Source of the DNA: TMED8 sp038125725
Lineage (GTDB): Bacteria; Pseudomonadota; Alphaproteobacteria; Rhodospirillales; Casp-alpha2
Length of the DNA: 64,000 nt
Reading direction: 5' to 3'
Assembly: GCA_038125725.1 (NCBI GenBank)
Contig: JAYPEK010000002.1
Span: forward strand, 1-64,000
This document shows, piece after piece, positions 1 through 7,783 of this stretch. A program made the position numbers and the translations under genes. The notes beneath the pieces were generated by a model. It was not told the origin of the DNA and did no database searches. It saw nothing but the letters and a program-made list of their open reading frames with translations. Every line of letters starts with the position of its first letter. Position 1 is the first letter of the stretch.

Positions 1-47
1 GATCCTCCGTTAGAATACAGGCTCAGGCGTCCCAAATGTTTTGATGA

Positions 48-290
48 CGGACAATCGTGCAGGTGTCGCGCATGCGCGACGGGGTGCGGCGCATCACCCA
101 CGTCACCGAGATCGTCGGCATGGAAGGCGAGGTCATCACCACCCAAGACCTGTTCAACTTCGAATTCACCGGCGAGGACGCCGACGGCAATCTGGTCGGG
201 ACCTACAACTCCACCGGGCTGCGGCCGCACTTCACGCCGCGCGCCCAGTACTTCGGTCTAGACCGCGCGCTGCTGGAGGCCATGGGTTAA
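48..290 (+). pseudogene. cpaF: CpaF/TadA pilus-assembly ATPase, C-terminal fragment only
   Basis: Only the last roughly 80 residues of a CpaF-type secretion ATPase are present. The segment reads IVQVSRMRDGVRRITHVTEI, then the conserved GMEGEVITTQDLF stretch and the terminal RP-F-PRA-YFGL pattern of the family. The frame is closed by a TGA at 45-47, and the match to CpaF stops at about position 51, so the Walker motifs and all upstream domains are absent. The GTG at 57 lies inside conserved CpaF sequence and is not a credible start. The TAA stop at 288-290 abuts the ATG of the tadB-like part, as in an intact tad operon. The sequence before position 50 does not continue CpaF, so a rearrangement or an assembly join is likely at this point. 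Confidence 0.8.
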
Positions 291-3200
291 ATGATGATCG
301 ACGGCATCTGGATACTGTTCGCCTGCTTCGTTGCCACGTTGGTGTTGCTGTGGCTGGGCTTCGGCGGCGCCGGCGCCGGCAGGCGGCGGCGGATGAAAGC
401 ACGGGCCCAGCGCGCCATCGGCAAGTCCCTACCCGGCGCGCAGCCGGAAGCGGCCTCGATCAAGCGCCGCTCGAATGCCGGCTCGCCGGTGCTTGATGCG
501 CTGGCGCGCCGGTTGCTGCCGGACCCCGATGCCATCAATCGCAGACTGGACCGTACCGGACGCTCGATCTCGCTCGGCGCCTACGCCGGCGCGCATCTCG
601 GCATTGCCGCCGTGGCCGTCGTGTTCCTGCATTTCGGCGCCGGGTTCTCGTGGTTGGTGGCAGGGCTGGCGGCCGCCGGTATCGCTGTGGCGCTGCCGCA
701 CATGGCGGTGGGCCGCATGGGCCAGCGCCGCATCGGCCGCTTCGAGGCGCTGTTCCCGGATGCCATCGACCTGATGGTGCGCGGCTTGCGCTCTGGGCTG
801 CCGGTCAGCGAAACCATCGCCGCCGTCGGGCGCGAGATGAAGGGGCCGGTGGGCGAGGAGTTCCGCCACGTCGCCGATGCCGTGCGCTTGGGCCGCGATC
901 AGGACGACGCGCTCTGGGACGCGGCCCGGCGGCTGGACACGGCGGAGTTCAAGTTCTTCGTCATCTCGCTTTCCATCCAGAAGGAGACCGGAGGCAATCT
1001 CTCGGAGACCCTCGCCAACCTCTCCGACATCCTGCGCCGGCGCCGCCAGATGCGGCTCAAGGTGCGCGCCATGTCGTCGGAGGCACGAGCCAGCGCCTAT
1101 ATCCTGGGCCCGCTGCCGTTTCTAATGTTCGTGATTATCTACATGCTCAACCCCGATTACGAATCCCAGTTGCACGCCGCCCTCGACAATATGCTGGGGG
1201 CTTTCCTGATCCTCGACGAAAACCAAAATGTCGAGGCGCGCAGCCCGCATTTCCACGAGATCTACGACCTACCCGACGGTCTGGCGCGGATCGGCGCGCC
1301 GTTGGAGGGCATCGTCCGTTACCGTGCTGAACGCGGCGATTACGGGCCCGGCGACGGCGCGGAGCTGGCGCGGGCGCGGCTCGATGGATACGTCGCCGAT
1401 CATCCCGGCCATACCATCGACAAGGTCGGCGACACCGGGCGGGTGTTCGAGGTGTTCCGCTCCCCCATGAAGGGCGGCCGTGTTGCCGTCATCAGCCACG
1501 ACATCACGGAACGCATGAAGGCGGAGCAGGAGCTGGCCGACAAGGAAGCGCGGCTGCGCTCGATCATCGACAACGCCGTCGATGGCATTGTGGTCATCGA
1601 TGAGCGTGGGTTGGTGCGCACCTTCTCGCCAGCGGCGGAGACCATCTTCGGCTATCGGGCCGACGAACTGCTCGGCCGTTCGGTCAATCTCCTGATGCCG
1701 GGACCGGTGGCCGCCGAGCACGATGCGCATATGTCCAGGTACATGGCTGGCGACGCGGTCGGCGGTGTCGTCGGCGCGTCGCGCGAGGTCATGGGCCGGC
1801 GCAAGGACGGCTCGGCGTTTCCGCTCGAGATCACCGTCGGCGAGGCGACCATCGACGGCGAGCGGCTGTTCACCGCCGTGGTGCGCGACATCACCGAGCG
1901 CAAGGAGGCGGAGGAACGCTTCACCGCCTATATCGATAACGTCCCCGCCGGTGTCACCCTGAAGGGCGTCGATGGCCGTCTGGTTCTGGTCAACCGCACC
2001 TACGCCGAATGGTGTGGCGTCGAGCCGAAAGACATGATCGGCCAGATCGCCGCCAACAACCCGGTGTGGAAATTGCAGGACGGCGTGGTACGGACCGTGG
2101 TCGAGCACGACCGCGAAGTGGTGCGTTCCATGAAGACCGTTACCCGCGAGCGCCGCGTGGTGCTCTCCGACGGGCGCATGCACGACCTGGTGGTGGCCAA
2201 GTTCCCGATCCGCGACGGCGCCGGCCGGCTGACGGCGGTCGGCACCATTCTCAACGACGTCACCGAGTTGAAGGAAGCGGAAGCGGCGCTGGCGCGGGAG
2301 AAGGCGATCGCCGACAAGACGCTGGCGACCATGGACCAGGGCATCGTCATGGTCGACGAGGCGGGCCGCATCATTGCCCACAACACCCGCATGAACGAGC
2401 TTTACGGCCTGCCGAAGGACGCGGTGCGGCGCTTTCCCACCTATCCCGCCATCGTCCGCTGGACGCTGCGCGAGGGGGGCGCCAGCGAGGAAGAGATCGA
2501 ACGCGCCATGGTGCGCCTAGAGCACGTCACCCAGTCGGTGTTCGAGCAGCAGTTGCCCGATGGCAAGGTCCTGGAGGTGCGCCACGTGCCGCTTGCCGGC
2601 GGCGGCTTCGTGCGCACTTTCACCGACATCACGGCGCGCAAGCGCACCGAGCAGGATCTGGTGCGGCTGCGCCAGCAGGCCGAGGAGGCCGACCGTGCCA
2701 AATCGGATTTCCTCGCCAACATGAGCCACGAAATCAGAACGCCGATGAACGCCATCATCGGCTTGAGCGATCTCTGCCTGCGTACCGAACTGACCGAACG
2801 CCAGCGTGACTACATCGCCAAGGTCAACGGCTCGGCCAAGGCCTTGCTCGGCATCATCAACGACATCCTCGATATCTCGAAGATCGAGGCCGGCAAGATG
2901 GATATCGAGCAGATCCCCTTCAACCTGATGGAGGTGATGGATAATCTGGCCACAATGGTCACCCAGCGGGCCAGTGAGAAAGGCTTGGAGGTGCTATTCT
3001 GGACCGAGCCCGACGTGCCCAATGCGTTGATCGGCGACCCGCTCCGGCTCGGGCAGATCCTGGTCAACCTGGTTAACAACGCCATCAAGTTCACCGAAGC
3101 GGGCGAGGTCGTGGTGCGCATCGAGGTGGCGGAGTCCGGCGCCGATGAGGCGCTGCTGGAGTTCACTGTCAGCGACACCGGAATCGGCATGTCGAAAGAC

Positions 3201-5009
3201 GTTTTGGGGCGCTTGTTCCAGCCCTTCAACCAGGCTGATTCGTCGACCAGCCGGCGCTACGGCGGCACCGGGCTCGGACTCACCATCTGCAAGAACCTGG
3301 CCGAGGGCATGGGCGGCGAGATCTGGGCCGAGAGCGAGCCCGGCAAGGGCTCCACCTTCCGTTTCACCGTGCGCTGCGGCCGGCGCCCGGACGATACCCG
3401 TGACCTGGCGGATATGATGGATCCGCACGTGATTCCGACGCTGGTCGTCGACAACAACAAGACGGCGCAGGCCATCCTGGTCCGCATCATGGAAAGCATT
3501 GGCTTCCCGGTGACGGCAGTGGGTTCCGGTGTCCAGGCGTTGGATGAACTGCGCCGCGCGGCCGCGGCCGGCGCGCCTTACCGGCTGGTGTTGATGGACT
3601 GGTCGATGCCCGAACTCGACGGCGTCGAGACGGCGCGGCGCATTAAGGCCGACAGCGGGTTCGATCCGGCGCCGGCGATCTTTCTGGTGTCCGCTTCCAG
3701 CCGCGAGGAGATGACCCTGCAGGCGGCCCGACTCGGCATCGAGGGTGTCGTCACCAAGCCGGTCAACCCTTCGGTGCTGATCGACACCCTGATCGAGACC
3801 TTCGCCTACGGCCGGCTGCCGATTGGCGGCAAGCGCTTGGCACCGGCGCTGGCCGCCGACGAGCCTCGGGCGGCCCGGCCCGGTATCCGGCTGTTGTTGG
3901 TGGAGGACAATGACGTCAACCAGATGGTGGCGGTGGAAATTCTCTCCAGTGCCGGTTTCGCCGTTGACGTTGCCGAGAACGGCCGTATCGCGCTGGAACG
4001 CGCGCTTGGCCCGGACGCCGATTACGACGCCATCCTGATGGATTTGCAAATGCCGGAGATGGACGGCTACGAGGCGACCCGCGCGATCCTCGGCGCCGCC
4101 GGTTCGGACGCGCCGCCGATCATCGCCATGACCGCGCACGCGCTGCCCGAGGAGCGCCAGCGCTGCTTGGATGCCGGCATGGTCGACCATGTCAGCAAGC
4201 CGATCGACGCCCGGCACCTGGTGAACGTGGTCAATCAATGGGTCACCGGCGTCGGTGCCGGCGTCCCGACCCGGACGCCTGAAGGCGCGGGCGGGGCGGA
4301 CGTAGCCTTGCCGCTGGATATCGAGGACGCGACCGAGCGCCTGATGGTACCGGAAGAGTTCCTGCGCGGCATGCTGCAGGAGTTCCGCGCCAAGTACGCC
4401 GATGCGGCGGGAGAGATCGGCCGGCTGTTGGATGCCGGTGCCGATGCCGACGCGGAACGCTTGGCGCATGCGATCAAGGGATTGGCGGGCACCGTGGCGG
4501 CCCGGCCCGTGGCCGAGAGCGCCGGCCAACTGGAGCGCATCATCCGCGACGGCGTCGACGACGCCCGGCCCGGCGTCGACACGTTGAGCCGGCACATCGA
4601 CGAGCTTCTGGCGGCGATCGACGCCTACCTGGCGACGCCACAGGAAGCATCGGGCGAGACGGAAACGGAGGGTCCCACCCTCGACATCGAAGGCGCGTTG
4701 GAGCGGCTGATGGTGCCGGAAGATTTCCTGCGCAAGATTCTCGGTGACTACGTCGGCAAGTACGCCGACGTGACGGCGGAATTGCGCCGGCTGCTCGACG
4801 GCGGTGCCGATGAGGACGCCGAGCGCCTGGCGCATAGTCTGAAGGGCGTCTCCGGCACGCTCGGCGCCGAGCGCGTACAGGATGCGGCGGCGGTGCTGGA
4901 GGCCGCCATCGGCGAGGCCCGCGACGACGATATCGCCGCCGGCCTCGACGCGCTGGACCAGAAGCTCAAGCCCCTGGTCCGCGATATCGAGGCCTATCTG
5001 GCGTCGTAG
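291..5009 (+). CDS. TadB / hybrid sensor histidine kinase in-frame fusion
   Basis: This 1572-residue ORF joins two unrelated proteins. Residues 1 to about 294 are TadB: N-terminal membrane helices and the T2SSF domain with FEALFPDAIDLMVRGLRSG and QKETGGNLSETL, running to NPDYESQL. TadB's last helix is missing. From about residue 295 (HAALDNMLGAF) a PAS_7-type domain starts, then further PAS domains near 420, 541 and 667. HisKA follows with His813 in NMSHEIRTP, then HATPase (DTGIGM, GGTGLGLTI). Receiver 1 has acceptor Asp1103 and an altered acidic pocket (VVDNN). Receiver 2 has Asp1251. Two Hpt domains carry His1393 and His1515. The kinase half is thus a complete multistep phosphorelay. Whether the fusion is real or a chimera cannot be decided from sequence alone. 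No output regulator gene is adjacent. Confidence 0.85.
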   Translation: MMIDGIWILFACFVATLVLLWLGFGGAGAGRRRRMKARAQRAIGKSLPGAQPEAASIKRRSNAGSPVLDALARRLLPDPDAINRRLDRTGRSISLGAYAGAHLGIAAVAVVFLHFGAGFSWLVAGLAAAGIAVALPHMAVGRMGQRRIGRFEALFPDAIDLMVRGLRSGLPVSETIAAVGREMKGPVGEEFRHVADAVRLGRDQDDALWDAARRLDTAEFKFFVISLSIQKETGGNLSETLANLSDILRRRRQMRLKVRAMSSEARASAYILGPLPFLMFVIIYMLNPDYESQLHAALDNMLGAFLILDENQNVEARSPHFHEIYDLPDGLARIGAPLEGIVRYRAERGDYGPGDGAELARARLDGYVADHPGHTIDKVGDTGRVFEVFRSPMKGGRVAVISHDITERMKAEQELADKEARLRSIIDNAVDGIVVIDERGLVRTFSPAAETIFGYRADELLGRSVNLLMPGPVAAEHDAHMSRYMAGDAVGGVVGASREVMGRRKDGSAFPLEITVGEATIDGERLFTAVVRDITERKEAEERFTAYIDNVPAGVTLKGVDGRLVLVNRTYAEWCGVEPKDMIGQIAANNPVWKLQDGVVRTVVEHDREVVRSMKTVTRERRVVLSDGRMHDLVVAKFPIRDGAGRLTAVGTILNDVTELKEAEAALAREKAIADKTLATMDQGIVMVDEAGRIIAHNTRMNELYGLPKDAVRRFPTYPAIVRWTLREGGASEEEIERAMVRLEHVTQSVFEQQLPDGKVLEVRHVPLAGGGFVRTFTDITARKRTEQDLVRLRQQAEEADRAKSDFLANMSHEIRTPMNAIIGLSDLCLRTELTERQRDYIAKVNGSAKALLGIINDILDISKIEAGKMDIEQIPFNLMEVMDNLATMVTQRASEKGLEVLFWTEPDVPNALIGDPLRLGQILVNLVNNAIKFTEAGEVVVRIEVAESGADEALLEFTVSDTGIGMSKDVLGRLFQPFNQADSSTSRRYGGTGLGLTICKNLAEGMGGEIWAESEPGKGSTFRFTVRCGRRPDDTRDLADMMDPHVIPTLVVDNNKTAQAILVRIMESIGFPVTAVGSGVQALDELRRAAAAGAPYRLVLMDWSMPELDGVETARRIKADSGFDPAPAIFLVSASSREEMTLQAARLGIEGVVTKPVNPSVLIDTLIETFAYGRLPIGGKRLAPALAADEPRAARPGIRLLLVEDNDVNQMVAVEILSSAGFAVDVAENGRIALERALGPDADYDAILMDLQMPEMDGYEATRAILGAAGSDAPPIIAMTAHALPEERQRCLDAGMVDHVSKPIDARHLVNVVNQWVTGVGAGVPTRTPEGAGGADVALPLDIEDATERLMVPEEFLRGMLQEFRAKYADAAGEIGRLLDAGADADAERLAHAIKGLAGTVAARPVAESAGQLERIIRDGVDDARPGVDTLSRHIDELLAAIDAYLATPQEASGETETEGPTLDIEGALERLMVPEDFLRKILGDYVGKYADVTAELRRLLDGGADEDAERLAHSLKGVSGTLGAERVQDAAAVLEAAIGEARDDDIAAGLDALDQKLKPLVRDIEAYLAS
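1164..1178 (+). other. Join point between TadB and kinase sequence
   Basis: TadB homology ends at the Asp-Tyr-Glu-Ser-Gln-Leu codons and PAS_7 homology begins at His-Ala-Ala-Leu-Asp-Asn without any linker. The reading frame is kept. No repeat or insertion-sequence end is visible at the join. A matching discontinuity lies near position 51. Confidence 0.6.
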
Positions 5010-5015
5010 AACCGA

Positions 5016-5813
5016 TTATTTCGCGTACTTGCGGAACTCGGGCTTGCGCTTTTCCAGGAACGCCTTGACGCCTTCCTTGGATTCTTCCGAATCGTAGTAC
5101 ATGGCGACGCTCTGCATGCCCATGGAACCGATGCCGCGGATATATTCGGTGGATGCGTTGAACGAGCGCTTAGCGATGGCGATAGCCGTTGGGCTCTTCT
5201 CCATGATCTCGGCGCACCATTTGGCGACTTCCGCGTCCAACTCGTCGTGCGGGACCACGGTGTTGCAGAGCCCCATGGCGAGGGCTTCCTGGGCCGTATA
5301 GCGGCGGCAGAGATACCAGATCTCCCGCGCCTTCTTCTCGCCCACGGTCTGCGCCAAAAGCGCCGTGCCGAAGCCCGGGTCGACGGAGCCCACCTTGGGG
5401 CCGACCTGGCCGAACTGCGCCTTGTCCGACGCGATGGTGAGATCGCACAGCAGCGCCAAAACGTTGCCGCCGCCGATGGCGAAGCCCTGCACCCGGGCAA
5501 TCACCGGCTTCGGAATGTCGCGAATGACGGTCTGCAGGTCTTCCACCGGCAGGCCCAGCGTGCCGCGATTGCCGTAGCCCGACCCGGTCGCCTCGTCACC
5601 GTGCGCGGACTGGTCGCCGCCGGTGCAGAAGGCTTTATCGCCCGCACCCGTCAGCACCACGACGCCGATGTCCTTGTTCCAGCCGGCGCGATTGAAGGCG
5701 TCGATCAGTTCCTCGCAGGTCTCGCCGCGAAAGGCGTTGTACTTGTCCTCGCGGTTGATGGTGATGGTGGCGACACCGTCGGTCTCGTCGTAAAGAATGT
5801 CCTGGTAGTCCAT
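5016..5813 (-). CDS. badI: 2-ketocyclohexanecarboxyl-CoA hydrolase
   Basis: Crotonase-superfamily protein of 265 residues that matches remembered Rhodopseudomonas BadI over its whole length: NREDKYNAFRGETCEELI, FCTGGDQS, VQGFAIGGGNVLA, FGQVGPKVGSVDPGFGT and the terminal KRKPEFRKY. BadI hydrolytically opens the ring of 2-ketocyclohexane-1-carboxyl-CoA to pimelyl-CoA in the cytoplasm. DHNA-CoA synthase (MenB) is the closest alternative, but no menaquinone genes are nearby and badH is adjacent. I chose the ATG at 5813 because GAGG lies just upstream. An earlier ATG at 5825 overlaps the badH stop in an ATGA arrangement, so the two genes are translationally coupled either way. Confidence 0.85.
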   Translation of the reverse strand: MDYQDILYDETDGVATITINREDKYNAFRGETCEELIDAFNRAGWNKDIGVVVLTGAGDKAFCTGGDQSAHGDEATGSGYGNRGTLGLPVEDLQTVIRDIPKPVIARVQGFAIGGGNVLALLCDLTIASDKAQFGQVGPKVGSVDPGFGTALLAQTVGEKKAREIWYLCRRYTAQEALAMGLCNTVVPHDELDAEVAKWCAEIMEKSPTAIAIAKRSFNASTEYIRGIGSMGMQSVAMYYDSEESKEGVKAFLEKRKPEFRKYAK

Positions 5814-5821
5814 GATTTTCC

Positions 5822-6589
5822 TCATCCGTTCATTGTCAGGCCGCCCGAGACGCTGATCACCTGGCCGGTGATGTAGGCCGCGTCGTCGCTGGCGAGAAAG
5901 AGAATGGCGCCCGGCAGGTCTTCGGGCTCGCCTAACCGCCCCATGGGGACGGCGCGGCGAAAGGCCTCCGATAGCTTTTCCGGGTTGCCGGCTTCGTCGA
6001 GCACGCTCTGCAAAAGCCCCGTCTGCGTCGGGCCCGGGCAGACCACGTTGAAGGTGATGCCCTGGCGGGCGTGTTCGCGCGCCAGCGTCTTGGAAAGCGC
6101 CACGATGCCGCCCTTGCAGGCGGAATAGACCGACTCGCCCGACGATCCCACGCGCGCCGCGTCGGAAGCGACGTTGACCACCCGGCCCTGGCCGCGTTCG
6201 GCCATGCCGGTCAGGACGGCGTGCTGGGTATGGATGGCGCCCATCAGGTTGATGTCGATGAGCTTCTTCCAAAGGGACGGATCCGTTTGCAGGAACGGGC
6301 GGAAGGCATCCCAGCCGGCGTTGTTGACCAGGATATCGACCGGGCCGAGGGCGCTCTCGGTGTCGGCCACGGCTTGCTTGACCGCGTCGAAGTCGCCGAT
6401 GTCGCAGGCGAAGGCCCGGGCCGTGCCGCCGGCGGAGGTGATGGCGTCCGCCGTCGCTTGCGCGGCGTCGGCGTTGATGTCCCAGACCGCGACCTTACTG
6501 CCTTCCGCGCCGAAGCGTTTGCAGGTGGCGCCGCCGATTCCGCCGCCGCCGCCGGTGACGATGGCGACCTTGCCGTCCAATCCTCGCAT
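5822..6589 (-). CDS. badH: 2-hydroxycyclohexanecarboxyl-CoA dehydrogenase (SDR)
   Basis: Short-chain dehydrogenase of 255 residues with the glycine-rich NAD motif VTGGGGGIGGATCKRF, NNAGWDAF, and the catalytic Ser-Tyr-Lys in SDAARVGSSGESVYSACKGG. The C-terminus GQVISVSGGLTMNG is characteristic of BadH. It oxidises 2-hydroxycyclohexane-1-carboxyl-CoA to the 2-keto form, the substrate of the next gene, badI. The start at 6589 is preceded by a good GGGAGG site; a longer ORF reaching 6646 lacks such support. The genes for the earlier steps (aliA, aliB, badK) are not in this window. Confidence 0.87.
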   Translation of the reverse strand: MRGLDGKVAIVTGGGGGIGGATCKRFGAEGSKVAVWDINADAAQATADAITSAGGTARAFACDIGDFDAVKQAVADTESALGPVDILVNNAGWDAFRPFLQTDPSLWKKLIDINLMGAIHTQHAVLTGMAERGQGRVVNVASDAARVGSSGESVYSACKGGIVALSKTLAREHARQGITFNVVCPGPTQTGLLQSVLDEAGNPEKLSEAFRRAVPMGRLGEPEDLPGAILFLASDDAAYITGQVISVSGGLTMNG

Positions 6590-6634
6590 GATGATCCTCC
6601 CTCGATCGATTTCCATTGCCAAAATCCGAAGCGC

Positions 6635-6670
6635 ATCATCGGCCATCGGAAATAAATGTCAATATATTGA
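6635..6670 (-). promoter_or_regulatory. badHI promoter with palindromic operator over the -35
   Basis: On the minus strand a perfect -35 (TTGACA, 6657-6662) is followed after 16 bases by GATGAT (6635-6640). The 12-bp perfect palindrome TCAATATATTGA (6659-6670) overlaps the -35. Such a position suits a repressor. In Rhodopseudomonas the badHI operon is repressed by the MarR-type BadR, but no such regulator gene is present here, so the link is inference. Confidence 0.5.
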
Positions 6671-6814
6671 TGTATTTTTTCCCGATTCATCCCTGCCGCC
6701 CAGACTGCGCCGGTGAGCGGGTGCGGTCAATCGCCGGAGGTCCGGCATTCCGCCGGTTGAAACGGGTAACGTCGCGGCCTTTCCAAGCGTCGCCCGGCTC
6801 CATAAGATCGGGTC

Positions 6815-7783
6815 ATGAACGCATCCACAGGTAAGCTCAATTCCGTCGACGCCATCATCAAAGGGTTGGCCGGGGTCTCCTATATCGCGTCGCATCAGAT
6901 CGCCACGGCGATCCTGATCGCACGCAGCCTGGAGAAGCCGGTGCTGGTGGAAGGTTCCGCCGGCGTCGGCAAGACCGAGCTGGCGCTGGCCACGGCCGAG
7001 GTGCTGGGCGTGCCGCTGATCCGCATGCAGTGCTACGAGGGGTTGGACGAATCGAAGGCGCTCTACGAGTGGCAATACGGCAAGCAGCTTCTCTATACCC
7101 AGGTGCTGAAGGAAAAGATCGGCGATGTGCTCAAGGACGCCGACGACCTGCCCGCGGCGATGGGCCGGCTGCACGAGTTCTCCGATGTCTTCTTCTCGCC
7201 CGACTTCCTGGAGCCGCGCCCGCTTCTGAAGGCGCTTCGGGAAGAGGGCGGCGCGGTATTGCTGATCGACGAGGTGGACAAGGCGAACGAGGAATTCGAG
7301 GCCTTTCTGCTGGAGGTCTTGTCCGCCTTTCAGGTGACCATCCCCGAAATCGGCACCATCAAGGCAAAGACGCCGCCGGTGGTTTTCCTGACGTCGAACA
7401 ACACCCGCGACATGGGCGATGCGCTGAAGCGCCGTTGCCTGCATCTCTATATCCCGCTGCCCGACGCCAAACTGGAAGAGCAGATCGTTACCGCCCGGGT
7501 GCCGGACATCGACGCGCGGCTGCGTCGCCAGTTGGTGCATTTCGTCCAATCGCTCAGGGAACTGGACCTGAAGAAACTGCCGTCGATTTCCGAGACCCTG
7601 GATTGGGCCCGTGCGCTGGTGCTGCTGCATGCGGGTGAGCTCGACGCGGCCATGGTGCGCGAGACGCTGAACGTTCTGTTGAAGTTCGAGGAAGACATCG
7701 CCGCCGCGGGGCCGGATATCAACAAGCTGGTGAAGCAGGCGGTCGAGCGATCCGGACCGGTTGAGAGCGGTGCGTCCGCTTGA
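6815..7783 (+). CDS. CoxD-like MoxR-family AAA+ ATPase
   Basis: A 322-residue AAA+ protein. Walker A is GSAGVGKT (residues 47-54) and Walker B is VLLIDEVDKA (148-157), with a sensor segment FLTSNNTRDMGDALKRRC. The family member CoxD helps insert the metal-sulfur centre into Mo/Cu CO dehydrogenase, and MoxR relatives generally act as metal-insertion chaperones with a VWA partner. That partner follows immediately and overlaps the end of this gene. No xanthine-oxidase-family structural genes occur nearby, so the client enzyme is unknown. The gene diverges from badHI across a 225-bp gap. Confidence 0.8.
   Translation: MNASTGKLNSVDAIIKGLAGVSYIASHQIATAILIARSLEKPVLVEGSAGVGKTELALATAEVLGVPLIRMQCYEGLDESKALYEWQYGKQLLYTQVLKEKIGDVLKDADDLPAAMGRLHEFSDVFFSPDFLEPRPLLKALREEGGAVLLIDEVDKANEEFEAFLLEVLSAFQVTIPEIGTIKAKTPPVVFLTSNNTRDMGDALKRRCLHLYIPLPDAKLEEQIVTARVPDIDARLRRQLVHFVQSLRELDLKKLPSISETLDWARALVLLHAGELDAAMVRETLNVLLKFEEDIAAAGPDINKLVKQAVERSGPVESGASA

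Noticed and set aside
2994..4835. A 613-codon minus-strand open frame
   Set aside because: Antisense to the receiver and Hpt domains of the hybrid kinase, with no domain of its own.
5814..6272. Extension of the badI reading frame upstream to 6272
   Set aside because: The extra sequence is the out-of-frame reading of badH. The BadI match starts at the ATG at 5813.
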